From assembly GCA_964019335.1 (NCBI GenBank), contig OZ025702.1, positions 455,751 to 519,750 of the forward strand: a stretch of DNA of 64,000 bases, given 5' to 3'. The notes beneath the pieces are model-generated. The model had not been told where the DNA came from, made no database searches, and saw nothing but the letters and a program-made list of their open reading frames with translations. Below, in pieces: positions 19,638-30,475 of this stretch (its first letter is position 1; each line of letters begins with the position of its first letter). Position numbers and translations under genes: made by a program. This stretch comes from Diplonema japonicum (Eukaryota; Euglenozoa; Diplonemea; Diplonemida; Diplonemidae).

Positions 19638-20488
19638 TTTTTTTTATTTTATTTTATTGCCCTTTACCTTTTTTCTTTTTTTTTTTTAAATCCGGGAAAA
19701 AAAAAGCCAAGAAAGAATTGTTGTTTTTTTTTTTTTTTTTTTCTTCTTCTTTTTTTTTTTTTTTTTTTTTTTTGCACCACCCCATTCACTTTGTTTTCCC
19801 AAATATAGCTTTAGAAGAAGAATTACTAATAATAAAAAAAGACTTTTTTTTTTTTTTTTTTTTTTTTTCCTGACATGCTTATAAGATGTCAGAAATAAGA
19901 AATAAGAAAAAAACAAGTGGAAAAAAAGGAGGGGAATCCCTTTTTTTTTTTTTTTTTTTTTTTATTTCACTCTTCCGAAATTACTTCACGCCCTCGGGGC
20001 TCATTACTTCACGGTGAAATTATAGCCTATCAGTAGACCAATTTTTGGCTCGGATCAGGCCTGATCAGGGATGGTGTAGTCAACGAAAGGAGGAAAAGCA
20101 AGTTGTATTGTAACCTTTGTTACCCCTCTCTTGCTGTACCCCTTGTCACCTCTTTTGCCACCTTGTAGTCTGGTAGTTTCGGGGAGTCGTGAATTAAAGC
20201 CACTTACCTCCGCATTTTACGGTAAAATGCGGTACCTAAAAGTAACGGTATAGTTATTACTTGTTGGTAGTAAATGGCTTATTATTTTTACACCTTTTTT
20301 TTACCAAAAAAAAAATTTAAATGAAAAAAAAAAAATCTTGTTTGTTTGTACAACCCCCCCCTTTCAATGACCTCTACTCCTTTCTTTTAATTTTCTTTTG
20401 GGTATTTGCGGCTAAGTACATAAGAATTTTTTTTTTTTAACTAGAGGGGAAAAGAAAAGAAAGTTCTCAAGTAGTTTAGTATCAGCTA

Positions 20489-20527
<39 letters not shown>

Positions 20528-21617
20528 GTACTTAGCATTAAAAAAAAGAAGAACAAAAGAAAAAGAAAAAGAAGAAAAAAAAAGAAAGATCCCCCCCCCC
20601 CCACACACAATAACATACCTACCTTCGTTTCCATGTTTTTTTTAGATGAAATTTATAAATTTCGAGGGAGCCGTCTGCTGCGACCTTGGCCCTCCCCCTC
20701 TTTTCACATCCCCCCCCCCATCCCATGAGCCCTCTTAGATTATAAAGCTTCAAAGCTGTGTTGTTCTATTTAGCCTTTCTTACTTTTTTTTTTTTAAAGT
20801 GTTTTACTCAAAGTTCCCTAAAAGAAGTTTTAGTCCTTTCGTAGTAGCCCTTTCTTTTTTTTTTTTCTTTCTCCTCCCTCTTCGCCAGGTAGCAATTCAA
20901 AAAAAAAAAAGAAAAAGTTTTGTTGAGGGCGGACTTGCCCTCACTTTCGGCTTAAAAAGACAGGGAGTGGGGGGGGGAGCGGGGAGAGAAAAGAATTTAC
21001 TAGAAGGAGATACTCAGTAGCGAATAAAGAAGAAAGAAGAAGGGGAGAAAAAGAAGAAAAAAAAAAAAGAAAGAAAGAAAGCAAAAGAAAGAACTTGTAA
21101 AAGGGCCTTAACACAAAAAAAAAAAAAGAGAATGAGGGCGGGTTGAGCATGGGAACTCAAAATAAAATGAAATTAAAAAAAAAAGGCTTTAGCCTTGAAT
21201 GGCCTTTGAAAGGAAAAAAAAAAAGAAAATGTGTTCGGGAAAAAGAAAGGGGGGAGGGGAGGGGAGGGGATTTCTTCCTTTCTTCTTATTTGTTTTTCCC
21301 GTGATTCTTTGCGAACGTATCGAAAAGAGAAGAGGAAATTGAAAAAAAAAAAAAAATGAGAAAAAAAAAGAAAGAGGAAGAAAAGAGCTTTTTTTTTCTT
21401 TTTATTTTTTTTTCCCCCCTCCGACCCTCTTTTCTTTACCCTTTACCCTTCCCCATCCCCCTTCTCTCTCTCCCTTCCCTCTCTCTTTCTCCCCCCTCTC
21501 CTTCCTTATAAAAGGGGGGTGAAAAAAAATTTTTTTTTTATTTCGATTTTCTTTTATTTATTTTTTGGGGATTTCCTCTATTTCCAACTCCTTATCCCCC
21601 CAAGAACTTTGGAAAAA

Positions 21618-21661
<44 letters not shown>

Positions 21662-21664
21662 AAA
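19638..21664. other. Low-complexity intergenic spacer with one higher-complexity island
   Basis: Mostly T and A tracts with C and G runs. Between about 19968 and 20285 there is normal-complexity DNA with several palindromes (see the inverted-repeat entry). No credible ORF or recognisable RNA gene. Confidence 0.8.
20210..20232. repeat. Perfect 11-bp inverted repeat, 1-nt loop
   Basis: ccgcattttac and gtaaaatgcgg flank a single G. Nearby are a 14-bp palindrome gatcaggcctgatc (20053-20066) and two copies of ttacttcacg (19981-19990, 20004-20013), the second inside ttcac-g-gtgaa. It could be a remnant of a small mobile element or a structured RNA; nothing decides. Confidence 0.7.
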
Positions 21665-23155
21665 ATGAGCGGTGCGATAAAACTGGTTTTGATAAGCTGT
21701 GCATTCATGTGGATCTTGTGGTGGTTCCTGTTTGCGAGTTCGCCGATGGCAGAAAACTGGCACGGTTGTATTGATGAAGAGAACGATTGCAAAGCAAGGG
21801 TGGCAGCGGGTGAGTGCAAAAGCAAAAGAGAGACAATGAAACGAGAATGCAAATCAAGCTGTGGATTCTGCGACCACTTCCACTCCAACTGCATGGATTC
21901 CAACGAAAAATGCAAGGAATGGGCCAAACTAGGAGAATGCACCAAAAACCCCTCCTTCATGGTAAAAGGGTGCCAACGAAGCTGCGGTTCCTGCGTTGCC
22001 TGCCTAGAAATCCGGTCCCCCAATTTCCATGGAACAGTACACATAACAGACAGCTTGGTAGAAGGCCACCCAGCTTACACTTCTACAGACACCAGTCTTT
22101 CTTTGCTGAACAAGACTTGGTCGGTTATAGCAAGAAAGACTAACAAGCAAATCCTGAAACTTCCGGACCACACCGATACCCCATTTGAAGGCGACACAAT
22201 TGGGAAATGGCTCTACCTCCCAGCAGGGTCTGATGTATGGGTTCCAAACAGGTTTATAACAGTCACGGAAATCTCTTGTGACACAGGTAACACCTTCTCA
22301 ACCCCGGATGAGCTCCTGACCTCGCGTATCGAGCTCAAGGAAGGCGTGCACTACCACGCGGACTACAACCTGTCTAACTTAAAACCACCCCCTGCGTCGT
22401 ACGCATACCCAAAGAACGCCGACCCTGCTTTTCTGTACCCAGAAGACCTCACGGACGCTCCGAAAATCCAATTTCACATATTATCCTACGAGCCCAAGAT
22501 ATATTATTTCCCGAGGTTCCTCACCGACGAGGAAGCTGATGACGTAATCGATGAAGCGAAGAAGCGTTTGGAACGGTCTTCCGTCGTTCCTATAAAAGGC
22601 AAGAATTCGTCGGGTCTGGACGATGTCCGGACCAGTTCAGGGTGTTGGCTGGACAATTCCCACAAGAGTGTTGAGAAGCTCCGGCGAAGAATGCTCGCCG
22701 TTACGGGTTTCCACACAGACCAAACGGAGAAGCTACAAGTTCTCAGATACAAACTAGGACAGAAGTACAATTCGCATCTAGACTACTACCAGCCCCACGG
22801 AGCCCGGAACGAACAGGAAGCCCGCGAGATGTGGCGGCTCAAATGGAACAACAATTGGAACCGTGCTGCGACGTTCTTCCTCTATCTTTACTCCACCGAA
22901 GAAGGCGGAGAGACTACCCTCCCGCGCTCCAACGGCGGACCACAGCCCCTGTCAATGACAGATTGCACCAAAGGCCTCCGTGTTCGGCCTATCAAAGGTG
23001 CAGCAGTGCTTTTCTACGATATGAAACCCGATAAGACGCAAGACGAGTATTCCCTCCACGGAGGATGCCCTGTCATAAAAGGCGAGAAATGGGCAGCTCC
23101 CCAATGGCTGCATGTAAAGGTGCGTGACGAAGGCGCGTCTGGAGGCTTCTGGTAA
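21665..23155 (+). CDS. ShK-domain prolyl 4-hydroxylase-like protein, membrane-anchored
   Basis: 496 residues. A signal-anchor (IKLVLISCAFMWILWWFLFA) is followed by two ShKT six-cysteine modules, C...CKARVAAGECKSKRETMKREC..SCGFC and C...CKEWAKLGECTKNPSFMVKGC..SCGSC. The C-terminal half is a 2-oxoglutarate/Fe(II) dioxygenase of the P4H family: iron ligands H371-x-D373 (SHLDYY) and H465 (SLHGGCPV), and the 2OG-binding K475 (GEKWAAPQW). It should hydroxylate proline in secretory-pathway proteins, in the ER/Golgi lumen. ShK modules are usually C-terminal in plant and nematode enzymes, so the N-terminal order is a variant. The start follows a long A run; acceptor candidate ccccccaag at 21595-21603. 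Confidence 0.9.
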   Translation: MSGAIKLVLISCAFMWILWWFLFASSPMAENWHGCIDEENDCKARVAAGECKSKRETMKRECKSSCGFCDHFHSNCMDSNEKCKEWAKLGECTKNPSFMVKGCQRSCGSCVACLEIRSPNFHGTVHITDSLVEGHPAYTSTDTSLSLLNKTWSVIARKTNKQILKLPDHTDTPFEGDTIGKWLYLPAGSDVWVPNRFITVTEISCDTGNTFSTPDELLTSRIELKEGVHYHADYNLSNLKPPPASYAYPKNADPAFLYPEDLTDAPKIQFHILSYEPKIYYFPRFLTDEEADDVIDEAKKRLERSSVVPIKGKNSSGLDDVRTSSGCWLDNSHKSVEKLRRRMLAVTGFHTDQTEKLQVLRYKLGQKYNSHLDYYQPHGARNEQEAREMWRLKWNNNWNRAATFFLYLYSTEEGGETTLPRSNGGPQPLSMTDCTKGLRVRPIKGAAVLFYDMKPDKTQDEYSLHGGCPVIKGEKWAAPQWLHVKVRDEGASGGFW

Positions 23156-23358
23156 AAGAACAGGGAGAAAAAAAGGAAAAAAAGAAAAACTTTGTGTTGT
23201 TTTTATTTTTTTTTTTTATTTTTCTTTTTTTTTTTTTTTTTTTTTTTTTTTTCCTCCTTGCCATTGTTTTTCAGTGTTAATTCCGTTTTTGCTCTCTCAC
23301 GTGAAAAGAAATCGATCACGATGTGGCAACAGGGAAGGAGGGGGGTGCAGCATGGGCG

Positions 23359-26300
23359 ATGGATATTCTGAATGGCTTGGAATGCGGCCAGCTTGACGAA
23401 CTGCGGAAAATCTTCAATCTCGACCCGAGGGGGTTGGATGTCATGGGGTTCGTGAACTGCTTGCACGACTACACCGTGTTCGCAAAGGGTGTGAACAAAA
23501 GAGGAAAGCTTCAGGAACTATTTCGAACCATCGACTTCAATGGTGACCAGTACATAACATGGGACGAGTTCACCACCTACGCTATAGACGCTCACATGCG
23601 GGGAACATCACAGCTTCCTCATGAATGGGTTTACACCTACACATGTAAGCACACGCTTTCAGCGCCCGACTCCGTCCTCCGTGCGACGTTTCTCAAAAAC
23701 TGGGGTTGCGACGGGAAGATCGTGACCCTCAGCAGAACCAGGCCCTTCAAGGTCTACGATGCAAGAACGCTTAAGGTCGTCCAGACGATTTCTTCTTCAA
23801 GCGTGGGCAGAGGCCTTCCAACTGCATGCGAATACATACCTCCTTATCAATACTTTGTCGCCGGTTCGAGCGATGGGAAAATGCGGATTCTCGACAGGGA
23901 TTTTTATCCCAGGCAGACGATTACAGCGGATTCCACGATCTTGAGGATGGAGTGGTGCACGCGGGCTGAGCTTCTCTACACAGGTTCACGTCTCGGGACT
24001 CTCTCTGCGTACGATATTGGGCGGTCCAACGACAACAACGAGAAGGGGAAGCGCACGCGCTGCCTGGAGTCCTGGCCGCTCCACGACCGTCCTATCATGG
24101 ACTTCATGTTGTCCCCGATCGCACACCAGCAGATCTTCACGTGCTCCCTCGATGGTGCCGTCAAGCTCATCGATGTCGAAGGCAACCCTCTCAGCAAGGG
24201 GACCCCCAAAACCCGCCTCATCGGCGAGCATGAGAACGGCGTGCTTGGCATCACCTACAGCACCGACTACCACTACCTCTGCAGCGTGGGGTACGAAGCG
24301 CAGGCATTCTGTTGGATCACCAACATGTCGGGGCACAAGTTCTACTTAGCCGACCACTCCAACCCCCATAAGGGAACCTTCACCGGTGTACACGCCGTGC
24401 CGGGCACCCCGGAGGTCATCACTGCCGACATGAAGGGGTACGTAAAGGTGTGGGATATCCGCACGCTGAAGTGCGTCCAAACCTTTCTGATGGGATGGTC
24501 GCCGGAAGAAGCTTACCCGCCGCCTGTGAAGCACGCCACATTGTGCTACGCTGACAGCACAAACTCCTTAGTTACAGCAGAGTGGAAGAGGATATGCATC
24601 CACAAACAAGAGGGGTGCACGGGGATGCCGAACGCGGACGGCGACCACATGGCTGTTGTGCTGTATAATGAAACCCAGCAGTCCTTCATCACGTCGTCGG
24701 GTCGGGACATCAAAATATGGGACGTAGCGCATGGGTGCCTCACTTCGCACTTTGTGAACCTGGCGGCATCCGATATCACAGTGCTCGCTCTGGACGAGTA
24801 CGGAAGGCGGTGCTACCTAGGTACCAACGACGGGTCCCTCGAATGCAGGGTGTACCACACTGGAGAGCTCATCTACCGCTACAGCGACGCTGCAAAGCAT
24901 GAGTGTGAGGTGTTCTCTGTGGTGTATCACTCTGAAGCGAGGATGCTCATCACTGGAAGCATCGACGGCGCAGTGCACGTCCACCTGGACGGAGACATGG
25001 GCACTATCGCACTCAAGATCGTGGAGCCCCGTGCTGGCATCCGTAGCGACGCCGGTACCCGTCTCGACGTTGATGCAGGCCTCTCTTTTCTTGCATGCGC
25101 TGCTGCCAAGCAGCTCTATTTGCACGACCTGATCAACCCAAAGAAAACCTTGTTTAAAATACTGCCACCTGAAAACAAAGAAATTATATCTTGCAAGATC
25201 TTGAAAGGCAAGCCTGCGATAGTGCTAGGGTTCAGCTGCGGGCGGTTCCACATGATGTCGACGAGGCCGATGCACAATGAGTCGCTCTGCGGGATGGACC
25301 AGAAGCCGTTGGTTTTAGCTAGGTGGAGCAACTGCGCAGAGGTGAAAATGAAGCAGTGGAAGGCGCAGCAGCAAGTCGCAGAGATGCTGATGCATGGTGC
25401 CGACCCCGTAGAGCTGGACGACGTGGATAGTGGGGTGCCGTTCTACAGTTCACGTAGTGTTTTCCCGACAGTCACTGTGATGGAGTACGACAGCAATGCC
25501 CATGTGCTGTGGACGGGTGACTCTGCAGGCCTGTTGACTGCATGGCAGCTGTGCCCTGTCTTTAGGTACCATAACCTGCACGACATGTCGTACCCTGCGA
25601 AGCTCAATCCAGACGGTACCATGCCTTCGAACTCGAAGCTCCCCTCGAGCATGCCCTGCACGGCACTCGACGACTCAGTCCCGATACTGCGGTCTTGGAA
25701 GGCTCACACGGACGACATCTCATCTGTAGTGTTGCACACCAAGTCTGGGACCATCATCACTGCGGGTGACGACAGGAAGGTCTTTATATGGTGTTGCTCG
25801 GGCGTGCTGATCGCGCAGCTTTGCAACTCAAAACAGTACGCCACCTACAACATTGCCGAGAGGAAGGAGCGTGGCAGGTTCTCGCAGAGGGGTTCTCTGG
25901 TACACATGATCGACTCAAAACTCAAAGGAACCGCTGCTCTAGACAAGGTCTTGAAGCACAAGGGGCTGCAGTGTAAGTACGAAAAGAGTCCGGTTTGCGT
26001 GCATAACATCGAACTGCCCACTGAGCCCCGCATGCAGAACGTCATGGGCATGACTAGCAAAGATCTGAAGAACATGGTCGATACAGGTACATTTGTCATG
26101 ATGAAGCCAGCAGAGGAGGGGGGCGGGGTGTGCCCTATGGTACCGGACAACTGCGAGGAACAGCCTTCATTGCATGAGGTTTGCAAAGAGTATGACGCGG
26201 TTGTGGCGGAATACATGTTGCCTGAATTGAGCGCACCCCAAAGCAAGCTCGTGCACAAGCGCTCCACTCACACGTACTCTTTCAAGAAGAAGAAAACCAT

Positions 26301-27360
26301 CATAAACAGCGCAAAGGTATCATTCTCAGAAGGGCCCTCAACCTGCTCAACAAACTTTAATAAAGAGCGCCCGACTCGTTCCAAGCACTGGCCACCCCCT
26401 CCAGTGCAAGAGACCCGGCATGAATGGTGGTCAGTTGCCGAAGAGACCCTTGTGGGCAATGTCAAACAAGGGTATCTGTTCCAAAGCTCTGTGAATGCAA
26501 CGGTGCCATCTGGGCTGAAGCATAAGGAGTTTAAAACCATCGTACCAATGCAGTACTCTGCGGTGCTGCAGCTGTGCGCAGCGTCCGTTGTCATAGTGGC
26601 GCATTCCCACAAGAAGAAGGAAACACACGGCACGTCCAGCACCGTCCTGAGCGTGCCCCCTTCGTCACTGGCGCAGATCTCGGTGCAGCGGTTTTCACAT
26701 GATGGGGGTGCATGCGGGAGGACTGAGTCCAATATGATGTCAGATGATGCAAGGGATCCCGTGTTTGTGGGGATTGTCCCCACGGCACCCTTGGCGCCTT
26801 GTTCACGTCGTCCCCAGACAGCCCGACCCGTTATTGAAAAAGACACTTGGGCGCTTGAAGCAGCTAAAACACTGCCTTCAAGTGATCTACACAGCACGAG
26901 TGAAAACAGTGTATTTCAATGGTTGCATGACTGTAAGGCAGCTGCTCTAGAAGAACAGGTTCCCTCAAACGAGGTCAAGGCCAAAGGACAGGAAAAGTGC
27001 GCTGGCAATAAGGACATCGTGGTCCGGGCATATCCTGTGAAACGCAGCGCTGCATCCGCGCGGCCCATGACTGCAAGAACAAACAGGAAGAAGAATAGTC
27101 TTCCTTTGCAAGACCTGAAGTCTTTGAAGGGCGCCGCTCGGTACCCTGCCGTCGCGCCTTTGATTCCTCGTCCACGGTCTGGAACGGTGGCCACGAAGAT
27201 TCGTATTTCCACGTTGAAGGCCCTTTCCAACGCTCTACCTGATAGGCCTCGTCCAGAGTGCAACGTGGCGCACCCCGTAGCCTTTACACCTGACCCGAGA
27301 CAGCCTACACCATTATACCAAACGATGTTAGCAAGAACTGGGGTGAAGATCGTCCTGTAA
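23359..27360 (+). CDS. EF-hand and WD40-repeat protein (WDR49/CFAP337-like)
   Basis: 1333 residues, single exon. The start is the in-frame ATG at 23359; two out-of-frame ATGs lie just upstream (23321, 23352), so initiation may be leaky. An EF-hand loop DFNGDQYITWDE appears near residues 64-75, after a degenerate first hand. About ten or more WD40 blades follow (for example KVYDARTLKVVQT, VKVWDIRTLKCVQTF, DIKIWDVAHGCL, VFIWCCSGVL). Domain order and size resemble the axonemal WDR49/CFAP337 type, which would make it a flagellar or cytoskeletal scaffold with calcium sensing. The C-terminal 350 residues are basic, serine/proline-rich and probably disordered. Family assignment rests on domain order only. 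Confidence 0.8.
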   Translation: MDILNGLECGQLDELRKIFNLDPRGLDVMGFVNCLHDYTVFAKGVNKRGKLQELFRTIDFNGDQYITWDEFTTYAIDAHMRGTSQLPHEWVYTYTCKHTLSAPDSVLRATFLKNWGCDGKIVTLSRTRPFKVYDARTLKVVQTISSSSVGRGLPTACEYIPPYQYFVAGSSDGKMRILDRDFYPRQTITADSTILRMEWCTRAELLYTGSRLGTLSAYDIGRSNDNNEKGKRTRCLESWPLHDRPIMDFMLSPIAHQQIFTCSLDGAVKLIDVEGNPLSKGTPKTRLIGEHENGVLGITYSTDYHYLCSVGYEAQAFCWITNMSGHKFYLADHSNPHKGTFTGVHAVPGTPEVITADMKGYVKVWDIRTLKCVQTFLMGWSPEEAYPPPVKHATLCYADSTNSLVTAEWKRICIHKQEGCTGMPNADGDHMAVVLYNETQQSFITSSGRDIKIWDVAHGCLTSHFVNLAASDITVLALDEYGRRCYLGTNDGSLECRVYHTGELIYRYSDAAKHECEVFSVVYHSEARMLITGSIDGAVHVHLDGDMGTIALKIVEPRAGIRSDAGTRLDVDAGLSFLACAAAKQLYLHDLINPKKTLFKILPPENKEIISCKILKGKPAIVLGFSCGRFHMMSTRPMHNESLCGMDQKPLVLARWSNCAEVKMKQWKAQQQVAEMLMHGADPVELDDVDSGVPFYSSRSVFPTVTVMEYDSNAHVLWTGDSAGLLTAWQLCPVFRYHNLHDMSYPAKLNPDGTMPSNSKLPSSMPCTALDDSVPILRSWKAHTDDISSVVLHTKSGTIITAGDDRKVFIWCCSGVLIAQLCNSKQYATYNIAERKERGRFSQRGSLVHMIDSKLKGTAALDKVLKHKGLQCKYEKSPVCVHNIELPTEPRMQNVMGMTSKDLKNMVDTGTFVMMKPAEEGGGVCPMVPDNCEEQPSLHEVCKEYDAVVAEYMLPELSAPQSKLVHKRSTHTYSFKKKKTIINSAKVSFSEGPSTCSTNFNKERPTRSKHWPPPPVQETRHEWWSVAEETLVGNVKQGYLFQSSVNATVPSGLKHKEFKTIVPMQYSAVLQLCAASVVIVAHSHKKKETHGTSSTVLSVPPSSLAQISVQRFSHDGGACGRTESNMMSDDARDPVFVGIVPTAPLAPCSRRPQTARPVIEKDTWALEAAKTLPSSDLHSTSENSVFQWLHDCKAAALEEQVPSNEVKAKGQEKCAGNKDIVVRAYPVKRSAASARPMTARTNRKKNSLPLQDLKSLKGAARYPAVAPLIPRPRSGTVATKIRISTLKALSNALPDRPRPECNVAHPVAFTPDPRQPTPLYQTMLARTGVKIVL

Positions 27361-27482
27361 GCAGGGTTCGAGAGGGGAACACATCTTTTTCTATTTACAA
27401 GTTAAAAACAGTCTTATTTTCGTTGTCCTTTTTTTTTTCTTTCTTAACCAGAATTTACTTCACAGGAGTTAAACGCGACACG

Positions 27483-30009
27483 ATGAGCCACTGGGCCCAC
27501 ATGGACGTGAGCAGAAGAGGGAATTACATGAGGCATTCGATGGAGCGATCGCCATCGCCAGTTGCTAGGAGGCCGGATGGGGAATGGCAGTGGGTGTGGG
27601 GCGGGGCCAGTTGGAGTTGGGCGTGGGTCCCTGGAGTAGCGAGGCCGCAGCATACTGTTTCACAGCCGCCGCCGCCGCCGCCACAGCGGATGTACGATGC
27701 TACACGGAGCAAGAAGGTCAGGCACGCAGACCCTTATTATGGTCATGGTGATGCTTACGCGAGGTCGGCGTCTGCTATGCCGCGCTACGAGTATGATCGC
27801 TCCATGATGATGCATGAAAGGCCATTGGCACGCTCTGCGTCGCCCGAGCACATGTACCATGCGCCTCGTCAAGAGAGGACACACCACAGCAAGCAACACA
27901 AAAGCTCGCGGAGTGCCATGAACCACACGCAGTCGGAGCTCGCCCAGCTCCGCGAAAGGATCCAACTGCTCGAGGTGTGCATCACCAAAAATATTAATCC
28001 ACACAAACCTACCAGCGGTCTGCGGGCACGCATGACACAGCTAACGGACTCACCGAAGACGAGCTTATCGAAGACGTCGACGAGATCTGCTTTGGGAGGG
28101 GCATCGCACTGGTGTCAGAGGTCATCAAACAAGACGACGTCACGGTGTCCGCGGGGGCAGAATCCCTCCAAGTCAACGACTCGTACACAGTATGTCTGCA
28201 TTGCTATCATCTTATCGCTGTAGAAAACACTCGCCTTCGAAGTTGGCTACACGCAGATGGATAGGGTCCTCTATGAGTCTGACAAGGTGATCATCGACAC
28301 GGGGTATGCATGTTGTGTTCACTAACGTTATCTCCCAGTGACAACTACGGTTGTGTGTTCCTCGTGCCGCGACAGACCACGCAGGGTGTGACCATGGCAA
28401 GGGTTATTGCCACAAGAGCCGGCTTGCCGGCCCCGTGCCCACCGTCGCCGAGGTATGAGTTTTTACAACTGTTTTTTTTGACTTCCATTACAGAAGAGGA
28501 CGTAGCAAGTCTCCAACAAGCAGGTCTTACGACGAGGCCCAGAGGGCTGTGGACAAGGCACACGCTATCATGAAGGACATGTCTCCGCGCAACCGCAACC
28601 ACCCGGTACAGCAATTCCAGAAGTACCGCGACCCTGTTTATGTTCCCAGCAGCGGGAAGAGACCAGGACAACCTGTCAGCCACTCTGACTGGCCTCCTCA
28701 GACTAGTAAGCAGTACTCGGACCCTGTGGTTTCGCCTGCGGACATCAGCACCCCGTACGAGCATCACACGCCCATCATGGAGGGGCAACCACCACCGCCT
28801 CCAGGGGCGCCACCTGCCTCAGCCATGCCTGCCAAGTACAACGTCAACTCCCCTGGGGAGCTGATCAAAACGCAGTCCCTTGTGAACTACTACAGCGGAA
28901 TGGCTGAGGGCCAGGCTTCGCCCACGACCCACCATTTGCATACAGAGGCAGTGCCGGTACCCACGCCTCCGAGGGCTGTTGCCTCTCCGCCACAAGTCAT
29001 TTCTAGGGACAGTATATCTCAGCCTCTTGCCCCAAAAGCTGCACCGCCTGCACCTCCATCGCCAAAAGCTGTGCCACCGGCACCCAGTGCCGCTCCACCT
29101 CCGTCTGCACCAAAGGCTGTCCCTCTACCGCCTGCCCCTGCTGCACCCGCACCTCCTATGCCTGCTCTGAAAGCCACATCCCCCCCAGCTGCTCCTGTGC
29201 CGAAGGTTATGCCGCCTGCACCTCCTTCACCCGAGTCTGCACCAAAGGCCGCACCTCCACCACCTGCGCCTGCACCTGCACCTCCTGCACCTCCTGCACC
29301 AAAGGCCGCACCTCCACCACCTGCACCTGCACCTGCTGCACCTCCTGCACCAAAGGCTGCACCTCCTGCGCCGCCAGTTCCTAAAGTTGCTCCTGCACCA
29401 CCTGCAGCACCTGCACCAGAAGCCGCACCTGCTGCCCCTCCTGCACCCAAAGCTGCACCTCCTGCACCACCACCGCCAGGTGGCAAGGCCGCACCCCCTG
29501 CCCCTGCACCTAAGGTAGGGGGGGCTCCACCACCGCCTCCAGGAGGCAAGGCAGCACCCCCGTCGGGGGCTCCACCGCCGCCCCCAGGTGGCAAAGCGGC
29601 ACCACCTACCCCTCCTGCACCTAAGACAGGAGCTCCACCACCGCCTCCAGGAGGCAAGGCAGCACCTGCTGCCCCTCCTGCACCTAAGACAGGAGGGGCT
29701 CCACCACCGCCCCCGGGTGGCAAAGCGGCACCTCCTGCCCCTCCTGCACCTAAGACAGGAGGGGCTCCACCACCGCCTCCAGGAGGCAAGGCAGCACCTG
29801 CGGCACCTGCTCCTCCTAAGTCGGGTGCTCCACCACCACCTCCAGGTGGCAAGGCAGCGGCACCTGCTCCTCCTGCCCCTCCGAAAGCTGGAGCTCCGCC
29901 GCCACCTCCGGGTGGCAAGGCAGCACCCCCTGCGCCTCCAGCACCGAAAACCGGTGCTCCACCGCCACCGCCGTCAGCTGGCAAGGCACCGCCGCCGCCT
30001 GTGAAATAA
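27483..30009 (+). CDS. Proline-rich protein with PPPPPGGK tandem repeats, five exons
   Basis: Exons 27483-27974, 28016-28189, 28224-28303, 28339-28452 and 28494-30009 (introns 41, 34, 35 and 41 nt, all GT-AG) give about 791 residues. The N-terminus is Tyr/Met/His/Arg-rich and ends in a short coiled coil (LAQLRERIQLLE). Exons 2-4 encode a compact acidic domain (LTEDELIEDVDEICFGRGIALVSEVIKQDD ... GDNYGCVFLVP) that I do not recognise; it contains the only globular-looking part. The last 350 residues alternate PAPPAPK and GAPPPPPGGKAAP units, about nine copies of PPPPPGGK, resembling formin FH1 or WASP-type profilin-binding tracts. No FH2 or WH2 domain follows, so an actin/profilin scaffold or SH3/WW ligand is only suggested. 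Confidence 0.78.
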
Positions 30010-30475
30010 GAAGCCAGTCACTTATAATGCGCTTTCCTTGTCTTGTTTGTATTACCCCTACCACCCTTCCCTATAAACACCCTGTTGTACTGAAAGGAAC
30101 GGAAGAATAAAAAGTGAGATGAATTCACCAGAAAGAACAAGAAGAAGAATCTCTACGACTGCATTTCTTTCTTTATCTATTTCTCCTTTTCCACATCGAC
30201 CCTCCCCTCCTCCTTCGGGCATAGGTTCTCTATAAGGCGCCTCCATCTTTGTCGGCACATTTTTTTGTGCCCACCATTCCCTCTCTGGGAAAATACGAAA
30301 CAAACAAAAAACAAAAAAAAAAAGAAGTGGGTATCGTGCTGAAGTAGGAGTAGGAGGAGTAAAGGAATCTTTTTTTTTTCTTTCTTGGTTTTTTTTTTAT
30401 ACACGTTCGTAGTAGTAAATACAAAACAGAGCGGAGGTGCAACCGGGGAGGCCCCCGGGGCAACAGAGAAAGGAA
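30010..30475. other. Intergenic spacer
   Basis: 466 nt of moderately complex then A/T-tract sequence. No gene seen. A candidate acceptor (ggcaacag) precedes the next ORF. Confidence 0.7.

Noticed and set aside
27423-28223. Reading the first frame of the proline-rich gene through to its stop as a separate protein
   Set aside because: After 27974 the frame loses sense, while four short GT-AG introns join five frames into one protein.
29019-29984. Long - strand ORF of 321 codons rich in G and A
   Set aside because: It is the antisense of the PPPPPGGK repeat; CCN-rich codons read as GGN/GCN on the other strand leave no stops.
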